A stretch of DNA of 64,000 nt from Halomonas sp. (GTDB taxonomy: Bacteria; Pseudomonadota; Gammaproteobacteria; Pseudomonadales; Halomonadaceae), in NCBI RefSeq assembly GCF_017515565.1, contig NZ_JAFWFN010000049.1, positions 1-64,000 of the forward strand, written 5' to 3'. This document shows, piece after piece, positions 1-13,302 of the stretch. The notes below the pieces were generated by a model that did no database searches, was not told where the DNA came from, and saw only the letters and a list, made by a program, of their open reading frames with translations. The translations under genes and the position numbers were made by a program. Numbering within the stretch: the stretch's first letter is position 1; the number at the start of each line of letters is the position of its first letter.

Positions 1-37
1 CTTCGCGGCCTGGTCTTTGTTTGAATGCGCCGCTTAG

Positions 38-2323
<2,286 letters not shown>

Positions 2324-2387
2324 TACCCACACCCAGCAGCCGTTCGTGCTGCCGCTGGGCATAGCGCATTAAAAATGTTGCTATCAC

Positions 2388-2418
2388 CCCTCGTCCGCTA
2401 GCCGGGCGAGGGTTTTTT
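2388..2418 (+). terminator. Rho-independent terminator after icd
   Basis: CCCTCG (2388-2393) pairs with CGAGGG (2407-2412) across a 13-base loop and is followed by six T. It separates icd from clpS. Confidence 0.75.
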
Positions 2419-2588
2419 GTCTCGCCCAGTGTGATAATTTGTTTTTTCCATGAACCCTTGCTGGCGCCGCGCGTCTTATAGATGTAAAGACTCATACCAG
2501 ATGCCGCGCGACAGCTGAGAGACGATATCCCTTGCTGCTTATGCCCAATGTTCACAGTTCATGCCTGGCGACTATCCTGCAAGCAGGC

Positions 2589-2912
2589 ATGTCACGCCCT
2601 GATATGCCTGACCATGATGATGGCCTGGCGGTGGAAACAGCCAAGCCTGAGTTGGCTCAGCCGCCGCTCTATAAAGTGGTGCTACATAACGACGATTACA
2701 CTCCTATGGAGTTTGTCGTAGAAATTTTGCAAGGCTTTTTCGGTATGGATAGTGAAAAAGCGGTACAAGTAATGCTTGCGGTGCACACCCAGGGGAAAGC
2801 TACCTGCGGTATCTTTACCCGCGACATTGCCGAAACTAAAAGTTATCAAGTAAATGAATACGCCCGTGAATGCGAGCACCCATTAATGTGTGATATCGAA
2901 TCTGCTAACTGA
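2589..2912 (+). CDS. clpS: ATP-dependent Clp protease adaptor ClpS
   Basis: Binds primary N-degrons (N-terminal Leu, Phe, Tyr, Trp) and delivers them to ClpA. From the ATG at 2589 the protein is 107 residues, the usual ClpS length. An upstream TTG (2532) would add 19 residues unlike the family. The [15 protein letters not shown] segment contains the HND..T..EFV pocket region, and the C-terminal half has the typical [20 protein letters not shown] and CEHPLMC segments. It lies 138 bases before clpA on the same strand, the classical pair. The ribosome-binding site before 2589 is weak (GCAGG very close), so the start is a judgement from length. Confidence 0.94.
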   Translation: MSRPDMPDHDDGLAVETAKPELAQPPLYKVVLHNDDYTPMEFVVEILQGFFGMDSEKAVQVMLAVHTQGKATCGIFTRDIAETKSYQVNEYARECEHPLMCDIESAN

Positions 2913-3050
2913 AAGCGTTGAAAAAAATTAGCGGAGGGGCTTGCAACCGCGCCATTTGTACCCGATGTTGAAAGTGCCGGTCGATTAAACTGATCCGATG
3001 CAACCCCTAGGTGGCAATATGCCCTAGGTAGTAGCGAAAAGGGGACTGCC

Positions 3051-5327
3051 ATGCTGAGCAAAGAACTTGAACTGACCCTGAACACGGCCTTCACCGTGGC
3101 ACGCTCCAAGCGCCACGAATTCATGACCGTTGAGCACCTGCTCCTAGCATTGCTGGACAATGCCTCTGCGGTGGATGTACTGAAGGCGTGTGGGGCAAAC
3201 CTCGACAAGCTGCGGTCCGATCTGCAGGATTTTATTAACTCGACCACGCCCCTGATCCCCGAAGGCCAGGGCGATCGTGAAACGCAGCCAACGCTTGGTT
3301 TTCAGCGTGTGCTGCAACGTGCGGTGTTCCATGTACAGTCATCCGGTAAAAGTGAAGTCACCGGTGCGAATGTGCTAGTTGCTATTTTTTCCGAGCAGGA
3401 GAGCCAAGCGGTTTACTTCCTGAAGCAACAGAGTGTCGCGCGTGTTGATGCGGTGAATTACATCGCCCATGGAATTTCAAAAGTAGCGGGCCATGGCCCT
3501 GCGCAGTCTCCCTCTTCCCCAGAAAGTGAAGATGCCGAAGAGGGCAGTGCAGAAGGTGCTGCTCACCCGCTCACCGGTTATGCCACCAATTTAAACGAGC
3601 AAGCGCGCCAGGGTAAAATTGACCCGTTGATTGGCCGAGACCACGAGCTTGAGCGCGTGGTGCAGATTCTTGCGCGTCGGCGTAAGAACAACCCGCTACT
3701 GGTCGGTGAGGCTGGGGTAGGTAAAACGGCTATTGCTGAAGGCCTGGCGAAGCGCATCGTTGAAGAAGACGTGCCGGACGTTATTGCCGACGCCGTTGTG
3801 TATTCACTGGATATGGGCGCACTGCTGGCGGGGACGAAGTACCGCGGCGATTTTGAAAAACGCCTCAAAAGCTTGCTTAGTGAATTACGTAAGCAGCCAA
3901 ACGCAGTGTTGTTTATTGATGAAATTCACACCGTCATTGGTACCGGAGCGGCCTCTGGCGGCGTGATGGATGCGTCTAACCTGTTAAAGCCCTTGCTCTC
4001 TTCTGGCGAGCTACGCTGCATCGGTTCAACGACTTTCCAAGAGTTTCGCGGTATTTTTGAGAAAGATCGTGCACTGGCGCGTCGCTTCCAAAAAGTGGAT
4101 GTGCTGGCGCCCTCTGTGGAAGACACCATCAAAATTCTTAAAGGGTTGCGCTCACGTTTTGAGGAGCACCACGAACTCAAGTACACCGATGGTGCCTTGG
4201 AGAGTGCTGCGCGCTTAGCGGATCGCTACATTAACGATCGTTACTTGCCCGATAAAGCCATTGATGTGATTGACGAAGCGGGCGCGCACCAGCGTATGTT
4301 GCCGCCTGAAGTGCGTACGCCAACCATTGATGTGGAGCATGTCGAAGCCGTTGTTGCCTCCATTGCGCGCATTCCGCCGAAAAGCGTTTCAAGCTCGGAT
4401 CGGAAGCTGCTTGAAAAGCTCGACCGCGATCTGAAAATGCTCGTGTTCGGCCAGGATGAAGCGATTGATTCACTATCTGCCGCGATAAAACTGTCTCGTG
4501 CTGGGCTGAAGTCGCCAGATAAACCCGTGGGCAGCTTCCTGTTCGCAGGGCCTACCGGTGTCGGTAAGACCGAAGTGGCTAAACAGCTTGCGCATATCAT
4601 GGGCATCGAGCTGGTGCGCTTTGATATGTCGGAGTACATGGAGCGCCACACCGTATCACGCTTGATTGGCGCGCCTCCTGGCTACGTAGGTTACGACCAG
4701 GGTGGTTTGCTCACCGAAGCGGTAACCAAGCAACCCCATTGTGTTCTGCTACTAGATGAGATCGAAAAGGCCCACCCGGAAGTCTTTAACCTGTTGCTGC
4801 AGGTAATGGATCATGGTCGCCTGACAGATAACAATGGCCGCGAAGCGGACTTCCGGCACGTTATTCTGATCATGACCTCAAACGCAGGGGCTGAGCAGGC
4901 ATCGCGTCGGTCAATTGGTTTCCAGCATCAGGATCACTCCACCGATGCCATGGAAGTGATTCGTCGAACATTCTCGCCAGAGTTCCGCAACCGCCTGGAC
5001 GGGATTATTCAATTCCATGCGCTGCATACCTCTGTGGTGCGCAACGTGGTTGATAAGTTCTTGATTGAGCTTCAGGCACAGCTTGATGAGAAGCGCGTTC
5101 AACTGGAAGTGGATGACACCGCAAGAGATTGGCTGGCAGAGAAGGGCTATGATCCGGACATGGGTGCTCGTCCCATGGCTCGCCTCATCCAAGAGAAGCT
5201 TAAAAAGCCGTTGGCTGAGATGATTTTGTTTGGCGAGTTGGCAGACCAGGGGGGAATTGTGCATGTAAGCCTAGAAGAAGGCGAACTGCATCTTTCTACC
5301 GAATCGGAAATGGCGGATGCGCCCTGA
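3051..5327 (+). CDS. clpA: ATP-dependent Clp protease, ATP-binding subunit ClpA
   Basis: AAA+ unfoldase that threads substrates, including ClpS-delivered N-degron proteins, into ClpP. The 758 residues match E. coli ClpA. Seen: an N-terminal Clp repeat domain (about 1-145), the first ATPase with Walker A GEAGVGKT at residues 219-226 and an IDEIHT Walker B, and the second ATPase with Walker A GPTGVGKT at 500-507 and [16 protein letters not shown] segment sits where the ClpP-docking loop is expected. The ATG at 3051 follows AAAGGGG. The neighbours clpS, bpt and aat place it in an N-degron degradation block. Confidence 0.97.
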   Translation: MLSKELELTLNTAFTVARSKRHEFMTVEHLLLALLDNASAVDVLKACGANLDKLRSDLQDFINSTTPLIPEGQGDRETQPTLGFQRVLQRAVFHVQSSGKSEVTGANVLVAIFSEQESQAVYFLKQQSVARVDAVNYIAHGISKVAGHGPAQSPSSPESEDAEEGSAEGAAHPLTGYATNLNEQARQGKIDPLIGRDHELERVVQILARRRKNNPLLVGEAGVGKTAIAEGLAKRIVEEDVPDVIADAVVYSLDMGALLAGTKYRGDFEKRLKSLLSELRKQPNAVLFIDEIHTVIGTGAASGGVMDASNLLKPLLSSGELRCIGSTTFQEFRGIFEKDRALARRFQKVDVLAPSVEDTIKILKGLRSRFEEHHELKYTDGALESAARLADRYINDRYLPDKAIDVIDEAGAHQRMLPPEVRTPTIDVEHVEAVVASIARIPPKSVSSSDRKLLEKLDRDLKMLVFGQDEAIDSLSAAIKLSRAGLKSPDKPVGSFLFAGPTGVGKTEVAKQLAHIMGIELVRFDMSEYMERHTVSRLIGAPPGYVGYDQGGLLTEAVTKQPHCVLLLDEIEKAHPEVFNLLLQVMDHGRLTDNNGREADFRHVILIMTSNAGAEQASRRSIGFQHQDHSTDAMEVIRRTFSPEFRNRLDGIIQFHALHTSVVRNVVDKFLIELQAQLDEKRVQLEVDDTARDWLAEKGYDPDMGARPMARLIQEKLKKPLAEMILFGELADQGGIVHVSLEEGELHLSTESEMADAP

Positions 5328-5440
5328 TAAGGGCGCTAAGTCGCTGTTAAGCATCATGCCTGGCTCTTTTATGCCTGAAGTTCATAGCTGAAAGAGTCAG
5401 TGTGTTTGTCAGCCTAAGCTAGTAAAGCAGTAACGCACAG

Positions 5441-5470
5441 CGCCCTGTCATCGACGGGGCGTTGTCGTTT
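5441..5470. terminator. Terminator between convergent clpA and infA
   Basis: CGCCC (5441-5445) pairs with GGGCG (5457-5461) and is followed by TTGTCGTTT. It lies between two genes that face each other and could serve clpA. The T-run is imperfect. Confidence 0.5.
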
Positions 5471-5542
5471 CCAGGGAGCGGCGCCGTATTTAACTTAGAT
5501 GTGCACGCACTAGCAGAGTCTGCTCAACAAGCGCATCAAGGC

Positions 5543-5761
5543 TTAGCGCGAACGGTAAACGATACGGCCTTTAGAAAGATCGTAAGGCGTCAGTTCCACT
5601 TTTACCTTATCGCCCGTCAGGATGCGGATGTAGTTTTTACGCATCTTGCCAGAAATGTGAGCGGTAACGACATGGCCGTTTTCAAGCTCAACACGGAACA
5701 TGGTGTTGGGAAGGGTATCAACAATAACGCCTTCCATTTCAATATGATCTTCGCGTGCCAT
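5543..5761 (-). CDS. infA: Translation initiation factor IF-1
   Basis: Small S1-fold factor that binds the 30S A site with IF-2 and IF-3. The 72-residue length, the [20 protein letters not shown] start and the [17 protein letters not shown] core are those of bacterial IF-1. A GAGGA ribosome-binding site sits about 11 bases upstream on the minus strand. It is convergent with clpA and downstream of bpt. Its position between clpA and the aminoacyl-transferase genes is a known gammaproteobacterial arrangement. Confidence 0.98.
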   Translation of the reverse strand: MAREDHIEMEGVIVDTLPNTMFRVELENGHVVTAHISGKMRKNYIRILTGDKVKVELTPYDLSKGRIVYRSR

Positions 5762-5910
5762 ATAGGCAGATCCTCACTTATTTAACGTAGTATTTAAGAC
5801 AACGGTTAGTCGAACGGTCGCTTCGTAAGGCGTTATTATATCTCAGGCGCCGAAGAAACAGCGCTATATTGTGCCGCAAGCCCGCCGTCAAGGCAAAAAA
5901 GCTGGCAAGA

Positions 5911-6645
5911 TTAGTCAATTAATGGCCGCCAGTGCCGCCCATCAAGCATCTCCATAGGCGAAAAGGCCCGTTTGTAGCGCATTTTTCGACACTCCTCAAT
6001 CCAGTAACCTAAATAGAGGTGAGGCAGCGCTTTTTTACGGCAGAGCTCGATTAATTTAAGAATTGCCAGCGTGCCAAGTGAGCGCTTGTCCAGCTCATCG
6101 CCTACCGCAAAAAACGTATAGATTGCAGAAAGGCCGTGTTCTAACTGATCAAAGGCGGCGACGGCCACTAGCTCCTCACCCAAATACATTTCCAACAACT
6201 GTGCATAAGGCTCATCTAGGGTGAGAAAGGTGCGGTACTGCTCTCGACTGGGAGGGTACATGTCGCCGTCTGCGTGGCGTAACCGGATATAGTCAGCATA
6301 AAGCGCGTAGTGTTCAGGTAAAAAGCGCGCAGGAATTACCCGCGTTGTAATATCCTGGTTGCGGCGTAAAATTTTTCGTTGCGTGCGGTTGGCACTAAAG
6401 TAGCTAACGGGAATACGTACCGAGCGGCAGGCATTGCAGCCTTCGCAATGCGGACGATACAAATGGCGGCCGCTGCGACGAAACCCTAACAGTGAAAGTG
6501 AGTCGTAAACACCTGGAACTGGCGACTCTTGGGGGTCTAAAAACAGCGTGGTAGCTTCTCTGTCGGGCAGGTAGCTGCAAGCGTGTGGCACAGTCAGGAA
6601 GAAGCGCAAATCCCGCACAGGGCGGCGAGGGGCGTTACTACTCAC
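5911..6645 (-). CDS. bpt: Aspartate/glutamate leucyltransferase (Bpt/Ate family)
   Basis: Transfers Leu from Leu-tRNA to proteins with N-terminal Asp or Glu, turning secondary degrons into ClpS-recognised primary ones. The 244 residues fit the family. The N-terminal region has the conserved HxCSYLP element (HACSYLPDREA) and a Cys cluster CEGCNACRSVRIPV near residues 68-81. The C-terminal half has the GNAT-like acyl-transferase segment ending in LYLGYWIEECRKMRYK. It starts 34 bases after the aat stop, so the two transferases form one minus-strand operon. No defect seen. Confidence 0.93.
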   Translation of the reverse strand: MSSNAPRRPVRDLRFFLTVPHACSYLPDREATTLFLDPQESPVPGVYDSLSLLGFRRSGRHLYRPHCEGCNACRSVRIPVSYFSANRTQRKILRRNQDITTRVIPARFLPEHYALYADYIRLRHADGDMYPPSREQYRTFLTLDEPYAQLLEMYLGEELVAVAAFDQLEHGLSAIYTFFAVGDELDKRSLGTLAILKLIELCRKKALPHLYLGYWIEECRKMRYKRAFSPMEMLDGRHWRPLID

Positions 6646-6679
6646 GGCTTGCCTCCTTGTTTAAACTGGTGTTCAGCCA

Positions 6680-7425
6680 TTAGGGTTGATCAGCCAACGC
6701 TATGGCCGTTAGCCAGGGCGAGGTTGGCACGATGGGTGCTGTATGGGCTGAAGGTGTTAATCTAAATGCTTTTTCCGGCAACCACTTCTCAAGATAGTTG
6801 ATGAATGTCTCCCGGGCGACCGTTGTTGCGCCAAGGCTGGCCAAATGAGGTGTATGCATTTGGCAGTCAATTAGCTCACCACCGTGGCTCTGCATGGCAC
6901 GGGCTAAGTGGGCAAGAGCTATTTTTGATGCATCGGGAACATTTGAAAACATTGATTCACCGAAGAATACGGGCCCCATAGCTAACCCATAAAGACCGCC
7001 CACTAACTGATTTGCCTGATGCACTTCAATGCTATGGGCAATGCCAAGTTCGTGGAGGCGCTGATAAGCACTGCGCATATCGGCGTTGATCCATGTAGCT
7101 GACTCGCCCTGGCGAGGGGCAGCGCAGGCGTCAATCACTTGCTCAAAGTGTTGATCTAGCGTGATGCTAAAGCCACCATTACGTAGACGTTTGGCAAGGC
7201 TGCGGCGGAGTATAAACTGTGCAGGCTGCAAGACCATGCGCGGGTTAGGGCTCCACCATAAAATGGGTTCACCGTCGCTGTACCACGGAAAATACCCCGC
7301 CGGTAAGCGTCAACTAGCCAGTTTGGGGAGAGTTCTCCCCCTGCTGCCAGTAAGCCGTTTGGCGAGTCGAGGGCCAGTGCGGTAGAAGGAAATAGCGGAT
7401 GTGGCGATGAAAGCCAAGGTAGCAT
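6680..7425 (-). pseudogene. aat: Leucyl/phenylalanyl-tRNA-protein transferase, frameshifted
   Basis: Aat adds Leu or Phe to proteins with N-terminal Lys or Arg. Two overlapping reading frames carry the two parts of one protein. The first (from 7425) encodes the N-terminus through [11 protein letters not shown]; the second encodes [17 protein letters not shown] onward to 6680. Restoring one G in the plus-strand GG at 7287-7288 (a C in the gene's TTCC) joins them into a 248-residue protein of normal Aat length, with GIFPWY and ILWWSP read continuously. The start ATG has a CAGGAG site. Either the gene is truly inactivated or this is a single-base sequence error in a short homopolymer. It is the first gene of the aat-bpt operon. 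Confidence 0.9.
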
Positions 7426-7541
7426 TGCTTGCTCCTGTTACTGAGCGCTTCAAGAAGCTCTGTGACGGCGCAAGGATGCTCGGTATGATGCAAACTCGCA
7501 AGTGGATTAAAGACGCCATTGAGGTGTAAAGGGAGAGTCGC

Positions 7542-10500
7542 TTGAAAGTAAATAAGGCGGTAGACAAGCGAACGCAGCGAAATTCGCGTCAACCATCATC
7601 ATCAAGTTCTTCGGCCAGGGTGAAAGCTGCAAAGGATAAAGCCCGCCGGTTTGGTTTGCGCTTGCAAGGCTCGGTACGCGAAGGCGTCGTCGTGGTGTTG
7701 CTTGCGCTATGTGTGTTCCTGTTATTAGCACTGTTTAGTTACCACCCCGCAGATCCTGGCTGGTCGTATCAAGGGCCGGAAACCGATGTGCGTAACTGGA
7801 TGGGCCCCGTGGGTGCGTGGCTTGCCGATGTTCTCTACTCGTTGCTGGGGGCCAGTGCACTATGGTGGCCGGGTATGTTGGGTTACGCCGCATGGTGGCT
7901 CATGCGCTCCCGCCAAGTACGTTTTGAAGTAGACCCCGTCGCTATTGCTGTGCATGCCGGTGGCTTATTGCTACTGATGTTTGGCACCACGATGCTTGGC
8001 GCGCTGCATTTTTATCACCCCAACAGTATTTTACCCTATGCCTCTGGCGGCATCTTAGGTGAGGGCTTAGTCGGCACGCTAAAGCCGTTGGTGAGCAGCG
8101 GTGGTGTAGGGCTAATAGCTGCCGCGCTTATTTTAATCGGCTTTCCGTTATTTAGCGGCATGTCGTGGTTGCAGGTCGCCGATGAGGTGGGACGTCGACT
8201 ATGTAAGTTAGGCGGCTGGTTCAGCGCTCGGCGTGCGAAAGGGCAAGAGAAACGGGCTGAGCGCGCTGCTGTCCGTGCAGCGGCTAAAGCAGCTTCGCAA
8301 AAGGTAAAAGAGCGCTCTCGGGTCGATGAGCCGAAAGCTGCTGGGTCTAGTTCAGTTGCTGCCGATACGCCTAAATCGAGTGTGATGGAGCCTAAACTGT
8401 TTGCCCAAGAGCACCATGTGGAGACGCCAGACAGCGCTAAAAAAGATATCGAAAAAGAGACTGAATACGTTTTTGAAAAAGAGGATGAGGAGAGCGTTGA
8501 GAAAGCTCACAAGAAAGCAGCATTGGGTAGCACGGTAGCCGTTAGCGCAGAATCTGGCAGTAATGAGTCTGAGTCTACGCGTGTTCGCGGCCGTGAACGG
8601 CGCGAGCCCAGTTTCTCCACAGCGTTTGCAAGCGCTGATGAAGCGCCCTCAGCCACGATGGATACATCCATTCCGTGGGAGGCGGCGGCGGCGCCTAAAG
8701 AGTGGCCCGCCGCTAAGGTAGAGCCGACAGAAGTGCCGGTTGAGCCAGCGCACTCTAAGTCTACTGCCACTGAGCCTGCTGCCACTGAGCCTGCAAAAGC
8801 GCCTGAGCCAACGCCTAGTGCGCCGCCGCGGGCAGACGCTTTTGCGATGCGTACTAATACGCCTGATGAGCCCATTGAGCGGCATGTGCCGCTGTCTGCT
8901 AAAGAATCAGAACCAGAACCAAAATCAGAGCTAGAAACAGAACAGAATCTTGTTCCTGAGCTAAAGCCCGAACCAGAGCCTGTCCCTGAGCCTGAGCAGC
9001 AGGCCCCTCTGCCAAGGGTATCGCCACGCCCCCCTGCGGATACGACTGATCCAGTGATGCCTATAGCAGCGGAATCCCGTCGCGAGCGTGTGCCGGAAGT
9101 TGTGCCTGAGCCAGTATGGGATGAAGACGAAGACGACGCTCCATCCGCACCGGCGGTGACATCCGCGCGTCACGAGCCAACCTTCTCCGAGCCAGCCGAG
9201 GAGGCTGATAACGGCCCCACGCTATGGACCGTTGAGCACCTGCAGAGCCAGCGCCCGGTGTTTGAAACCCTGGACGAGCCAGAAGGGGATGTGCCTAGCC
9301 TGCAGCTGTTAACGCCACCAGAGCCGCATCAACCCAACTATACCGATGAGCAACTGTCGGATATGGCGGAGCTGTTGGAAGTGCGACTACGTAAGTATGG
9401 GGTTAAAGCGGAAGTTGTCGATACGTGGCCTGGGCCGGTCATTACCCGCTTTGAGATTAAACCCGCCGCGGGAGTGAAGGTTTCTAAAATCAGCAACCTT
9501 GCTAAAGACCTGGCGCGCTCGTTGATGGTTAAGAGCGTTCGCGTTGTGGAAGTGATCCCAGGGCGACCAACGGTAGGTATTGAGATTCCCAATCCCCATC
9601 GGGCGATGATCCGTTTGCGTGAGGTTATCGACTCTGATCGTTACCAGCAGGAAACCTCGCCGCTTACCATGGCGTTAGGCCAAGATATTGGCGGCGGCCC
9701 GGTGGTGGCTAACCTGGGAAAAATGCCTCACTTACTGGTGGCAGGCACCACGGGTTCGGGTAAGTCGGTAGGCGTAAACGCCATGCTGATTTCGATGCTG
9801 CTCAAGGCCACGCCCGATGAGCTGAAGTTGATTATGGTCGACCCGAAAATGCTGGAGCTATCGGTATACGACGGCATCCCCCATTTACTGGCGCCTGTGG
9901 TTACCGACATGAAAGAGGCTGCCAATAGCCTGCGCTGGTGTGTGGCAGAGATGGAGCGCCGCTATAAACTAATGGCTGCCATGGGCGTGCGAAATATCGC
10001 CGGCTTTAATGGCCGCTTGGATGAGGCCGGACGTGCTGGTGCCCAGGTGGCCGACCCGCTGTGGGAACCGCAACCCTGGGAAATGCACCAAACACCACCC
10101 GTTCTCGAAAAGCTGCCCTACATTGTGGTGGTAATCGACGAATTTGCCGATATGTTTATGATTGTGGGCAAAAAGGTCGAAGAGTTAATCGCGCGTTTGG
10201 CACAAAAAGCGCGTGCAGCGGGTATCCATCTCATTCTGGCTACCCAGCGGCCTTCTGTTGATGTGGTCACCGGTTTGATCAAGGCCAATATTCCGTCGCG
10301 GATGGCGTTTCAGGTCTCATCGAGGATTGATTCACGCACTATTCTGGATCAAGGCGGTGCGGAAAGCTTGCTAGGCCACGGCGATATGCTTTATCTGCCT
10401 GCTGGTTCTGGCCCGCCTAACCGTATTCACGGTGCCTTTGTAGATGATGATGAAGTCCACCGTGTGGTAGATGACTGGAAGCGCCGAGGTTCGCCCGAGT

Positions 10501-10787
10501 ACATTGAAGAGATTCTTTCCGGGGGTGTTTCGGCAGATGCATTAACCGGCTTAGAAGCCGACGGGGTAGATGGCGACGACGCTGAGCAGGATGCGCTTTA
10601 TGACGAGGCGGTTCAATTCGTTACCCAAACCCGTAAAGCATCGATCTCCGCGGTGCAGCGCCGTTTCAAAATTGGCTATAACCGGGCAGCACGGTTAGTG
10701 GAAGCCATGGAGGGCGCAGGGGTTGTGTCTTCAATGGGTACCAATGGTGCCCGCGAGGTACTAGCGCCACCGCCTGTTGGTCACTAA
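7542..10787 (+). CDS. ftsK: DNA translocase FtsK
   Basis: Septal motor that pumps chromosome dimers toward dif and activates XerCD. The 1081 residues hold, in order, a membrane region with about four hydrophobic segments (about 45-225), a long Pro/Glu/Ala-rich linker (about 230-590), and the motor with Walker A GTTGSGKS at 735-742 and Walker [10 protein letters not shown] around 862-870. The C-terminal gamma winged helix, which reads polar KOPS-type sites, spans about 1015-1081. The start is TTG at 7542, four bases after GGGAGAG; no ATG in frame lies nearby. It is divergent from aat, with a strong terminator downstream. It is shorter than E. coli FtsK (1329) because of the linker. Confidence 0.96.
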   Translation: MKVNKAVDKRTQRNSRQPSSSSSSARVKAAKDKARRFGLRLQGSVREGVVVVLLALCVFLLLALFSYHPADPGWSYQGPETDVRNWMGPVGAWLADVLYSLLGASALWWPGMLGYAAWWLMRSRQVRFEVDPVAIAVHAGGLLLLMFGTTMLGALHFYHPNSILPYASGGILGEGLVGTLKPLVSSGGVGLIAAALILIGFPLFSGMSWLQVADEVGRRLCKLGGWFSARRAKGQEKRAERAAVRAAAKAASQKVKERSRVDEPKAAGSSSVAADTPKSSVMEPKLFAQEHHVETPDSAKKDIEKETEYVFEKEDEESVEKAHKKAALGSTVAVSAESGSNESESTRVRGRERREPSFSTAFASADEAPSATMDTSIPWEAAAAPKEWPAAKVEPTEVPVEPAHSKSTATEPAATEPAKAPEPTPSAPPRADAFAMRTNTPDEPIERHVPLSAKESEPEPKSELETEQNLVPELKPEPEPVPEPEQQAPLPRVSPRPPADTTDPVMPIAAESRRERVPEVVPEPVWDEDEDDAPSAPAVTSARHEPTFSEPAEEADNGPTLWTVEHLQSQRPVFETLDEPEGDVPSLQLLTPPEPHQPNYTDEQLSDMAELLEVRLRKYGVKAEVVDTWPGPVITRFEIKPAAGVKVSKISNLAKDLARSLMVKSVRVVEVIPGRPTVGIEIPNPHRAMIRLREVIDSDRYQQETSPLTMALGQDIGGGPVVANLGKMPHLLVAGTTGSGKSVGVNAMLISMLLKATPDELKLIMVDPKMLELSVYDGIPHLLAPVVTDMKEAANSLRWCVAEMERRYKLMAAMGVRNIAGFNGRLDEAGRAGAQVADPLWEPQPWEMHQTPPVLEKLPYIVVVIDEFADMFMIVGKKVEELIARLAQKARAAGIHLILATQRPSVDVVTGLIKANIPSRMAFQVSSRIDSRTILDQGGAESLLGHGDMLYLPAGSGPPNRIHGAFVDDDEVHRVVDDWKRRGSPEYIEEILSGGVSADALTGLEADGVDGDDAEQDALYDEAVQFVTQTRKASISAVQRRFKIGYNRAARLVEAMEGAGVVSSMGTNGAREVLAPPPVGH

Positions 10788-10832
10788 AGCGGCAGTAAAC
10801 GCGTTATAAATCATGCAACAAACGTGGAAGTC

Positions 10833-10862
10833 GCGCCGTAGGTGAAACCCTACGGCGCTTTT
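10833..10862 (+). terminator. Rho-independent terminator after ftsK
   Basis: A perfect 10-bp stem, GCGCCGTAGG (10833-10842) with CCTACGGCGC (10849-10858), is followed by TTTT. It separates ftsK from lolA. Confidence 0.88.
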
Positions 10863-10962
10863 CGCGTCATAGAAGCCACATGGAACGTCTTAATGCCGTT
10901 CGTTAGAATAACTGGCTTAAGCACGACCGCTTTTCGGCAATCATTGCCTAGGGAGTACAGTA

Positions 10963-11616
10963 ATGCGCGATACTCAAACACGACGCACTTCAACATTAGT
11001 CTTGGCTGCCAGCGCACTGGGGTTAACCTTTGCATCCTCTGCCTTATGGGCAAATGACGCAGCCGAGCGCTTGACCGAGCGACTCGACCCGCTAGAGAGC
11101 TATCACGCAACGTTTGAGCAGCAGATATTAGGTGGCGATGGTGAGCGTTTGCAGAGTGCACGTGGTGAAATGTGGCTCTCGCGTCCCGGCATGCTGCGTT
11201 GGGAAGTAGAAGCGCCGTATTCACAAATTGTGGTATCAGACGGTAGCGACGTCCACCTGTACGACCCGGATCTGGAGCAGGTAACCGTGCAGGCAATGGA
11301 TAACCGAGTTTCCCATACGCCTGCGCTTCTGCTGTCGGGTAACGCCTCTGATTTGACCGCCAGCTACGAGGTGTTTTATGAGCAAGATAACGGAGATGAT
11401 GTGTTCACTTTGATTCCCTCTTCTGCGGATACGCTGTTTGAAGAGCTAAGCATGGTGTTTGATGACCAAACGCTGACCGAGCTATGGATGATGGACAGCA
11501 CAGGCCAGCGTACGGCTATTACGTTTAGTAATATTACCCGAAATGGCAATATCGACCGCAGCATGTTTGATTTTGACATTCCGGAAGGCACGGATGTGAT
11601 CCGCGAAGGATTCTAA
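10963..11616 (+). CDS. lolA: Outer-membrane lipoprotein carrier protein LolA
   Basis: Periplasmic chaperone that takes lipoproteins from LolCDE and hands them to LolB. 217 residues with an N-terminal signal peptide: RR near residue 8, a hydrophobic core LVLAASALGLTFASSALWA, and probable cleavage after ALWA near residue 30. The mature part has the family hallmarks: YHATFEQ, SARGEMWLSRPGMLRWE and SQIVVSDG. The ATG at 10963 follows AGGGAG. Its position after ftsK and before rarA is the usual gammaproteobacterial order. Confidence 0.95.
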   Translation: MRDTQTRRTSTLVLAASALGLTFASSALWANDAAERLTERLDPLESYHATFEQQILGGDGERLQSARGEMWLSRPGMLRWEVEAPYSQIVVSDGSDVHLYDPDLEQVTVQAMDNRVSHTPALLLSGNASDLTASYEVFYEQDNGDDVFTLIPSSADTLFEELSMVFDDQTLTELWMMDSTGQRTAITFSNITRNGNIDRSMFDFDIPEGTDVIREGF

Positions 11617-11647
11617 AATCACCTGTTTTTAGCTACGTTTTCGACCA

Positions 11648-11673
11648 GATCAGGCGCCTCAGGGCGCCTGATC
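11648..11673. terminator. Hairpin between convergent lolA and rarA
   Basis: A perfect 11-bp stem, GATCAGGCGCC (11648-11658) with GGCGCCTGATC (11663-11673), has a TCAG loop and spans the rarA stop codon. The T-run is poor on both sides (TGCTTCTT on plus), so this is a probable bidirectional terminator rather than a textbook one. Confidence 0.55.
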
Positions 11674-12993
11674 TGCTTCTTGGTCACGCTGCTCCCGCCA
11701 CGCCATTATCTCCCCAAAGCGTTTCTCCTGTCCTAGCGTACTGGGCTCGTAAAAACGGGCGCTGGGTAGTCCGTCGGGCCAGCAGCTATGGGCGCTACCC
11801 GCTGGATAACCGTCAGGTTCGTTGTGGGCATAGCGATACCCCTCACCGTGACCTAGCTGCTCCATGAGTTTGGTGGGCGCATTACGTAAATAGCTAGGTA
11901 CTTCTAACTGTGGCTGCTGCTGGGCAAACTGTTTGGCCGCTTTCCAAGCGCGGTCAATGCGGTTGCTTTTAGGGGCTACTGCTAAGTGAATAGCCGCATG
12001 GGCAATGGCCCGCTGACCTTCGTAATCACCCAAGCGTAAATACGCATCCCAGGCGGAAATTACCAAGGGCAAGGCGCGGGGGGCTGCATTGCCCACATCT
12101 TCAGAGGCAATGGCGGTTAAGCGGCGCACGATGTCCAGCGGATCGCCGCCGCCTTGTATAAAGCGCGCCATATACAGCAAGGCCGCATCCGGGCGCGATG
12201 AGCGGATGGATTTATGAATCGCCGAAAGCAGGTCGTAATAGCCATCACCCTGCTTATCAAAGGCGCTTGACTGATGGCCGACCACATCGGCCAGCACCGC
12301 TTTATTAAGCACTTCCCGGCCATTACTTGGTTCAGTAAAGTCGCAGGCGGTTTCCAGCAGCCCTAGTGCGCGGCGAGCATCACCTGCGCTGGCGTGTGCC
12401 AGAGCTTCCAGTACGCCGTCTTCAATGTCGATAGCGCGCTTGCCCAAGCCGCGTTGATGATCGCTTAGCGCCTGGCGCATAACCGTTATCAACTCATCCT
12501 GGTTGAGGGATTTAAGGACATAGACCCGGGCACGGGATAGCAGGGCGGAGTTCACTTCAAATGAGGGATTTTCGGTCGTCGCGCCAATTAGGGTCAGTAG
12601 GCCTGACTCAACGTGCGGTAGCAGCGCATCCTGCTGGCTTTTGTTTAATCGGTGAATTTCATCTAAAAAAAGCAGTGTCGGCGAGGTGCTTTGTTGGGCA
12701 CGCTCAACCGCCAGGCGAATCTCTTTTACCCCGGCCATTACCGCGCTCAGGTGTTCCAAGTGGGCGCTCGAGGCACGCGCCAGAAGTTCTGCAAGCGTGG
12801 TCTTACCCACTCCAGGCGGCCCCCATAAAATCATTGAGCGCACCATGCCAGACTCCGCCATGCGTCGCAGTGGTTTGTCTGGCCCTACCAGTGCTTGCTG
12901 GCCAACATAGTCGTCAAGCGTCAGCGGCCGCATGCGATAAGCGAGCGGTGCATCTTCGGTGGGCGACGCATGCTGGCGGTCAAAAAGATCCAT
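11659..12993 (-). CDS. rarA: Replication-associated recombination protein RarA (MgsA)
   Basis: AAA+ ATPase of the clamp-loader/RuvB-like group that acts at stalled replication forks. 444 residues from the ATG at 12993 ([11 protein letters not shown]), with GGAAG upstream; an extended frame to 13041 adds an unlikely 16-residue head. Seen: LDDYVGQ near residue 30, Walker [13 protein letters not shown], Walker [16 protein letters not shown], sensor [13 protein letters not shown], and the C-terminal RarA domain ([26 protein letters not shown]). Convergent with lolA, as in related genomes. Confidence 0.95.
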   Translation of the reverse strand: MDLFDRQHASPTEDAPLAYRMRPLTLDDYVGQQALVGPDKPLRRMAESGMVRSMILWGPPGVGKTTLAELLARASSAHLEHLSAVMAGVKEIRLAVERAQQSTSPTLLFLDEIHRLNKSQQDALLPHVESGLLTLIGATTENPSFEVNSALLSRARVYVLKSLNQDELITVMRQALSDHQRGLGKRAIDIEDGVLEALAHASAGDARRALGLLETACDFTEPSNGREVLNKAVLADVVGHQSSAFDKQGDGYYDLLSAIHKSIRSSRPDAALLYMARFIQGGGDPLDIVRRLTAIASEDVGNAAPRALPLVISAWDAYLRLGDYEGQRAIAHAAIHLAVAPKSNRIDRAWKAAKQFAQQQPQLEVPSYLRNAPTKLMEQLGHGEGYRYAHNEPDGYPAGSAHSCWPDGLPSARFYEPSTLGQEKRFGEIMAWREQRDQEADQAP

Positions 12994-13302
12994 GTAAACT
13001 TCCGTTGTAAATCGAGACGTTGAACAACACGCTATTAACAAGTGTCTGTGGTAAACAGCGTCCTGTAAGACTACCTTTGGCTTAACCGACGAGAAAGCCT
13101 ATATGGATAGGCTGTAAACAAGGCTAAAGAAAAAGCACCTGCGGTAGTCGCGGCGGCTGGCTAGCAATCGTCGCGGAACGCATGGTAAACAGTAATGCAA
13201 GTGTAGTTGAAACCAGTCAAAATCAGCAGATACCGCTGATGACCGCGTGCCAGGCTCCTGTAGGGGGCGGCAAGCATGACACTTACTAGAGGAGACGGCA
13301 CG
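12994..13302. other. Gene-free spacer upstream of rarA and the hemerythrin-like gene
   Basis: 309 bases between divergent genes. I see no convincing ORF, hairpin or repeat. It must hold both promoters, but no clear -35/-10 pair stood out. Confidence 0.5.

Noticed and set aside
12561-13010. 149-codon plus-strand ORF opposite rarA
   Set aside because: Antisense shadow of the conserved ATPase domain.
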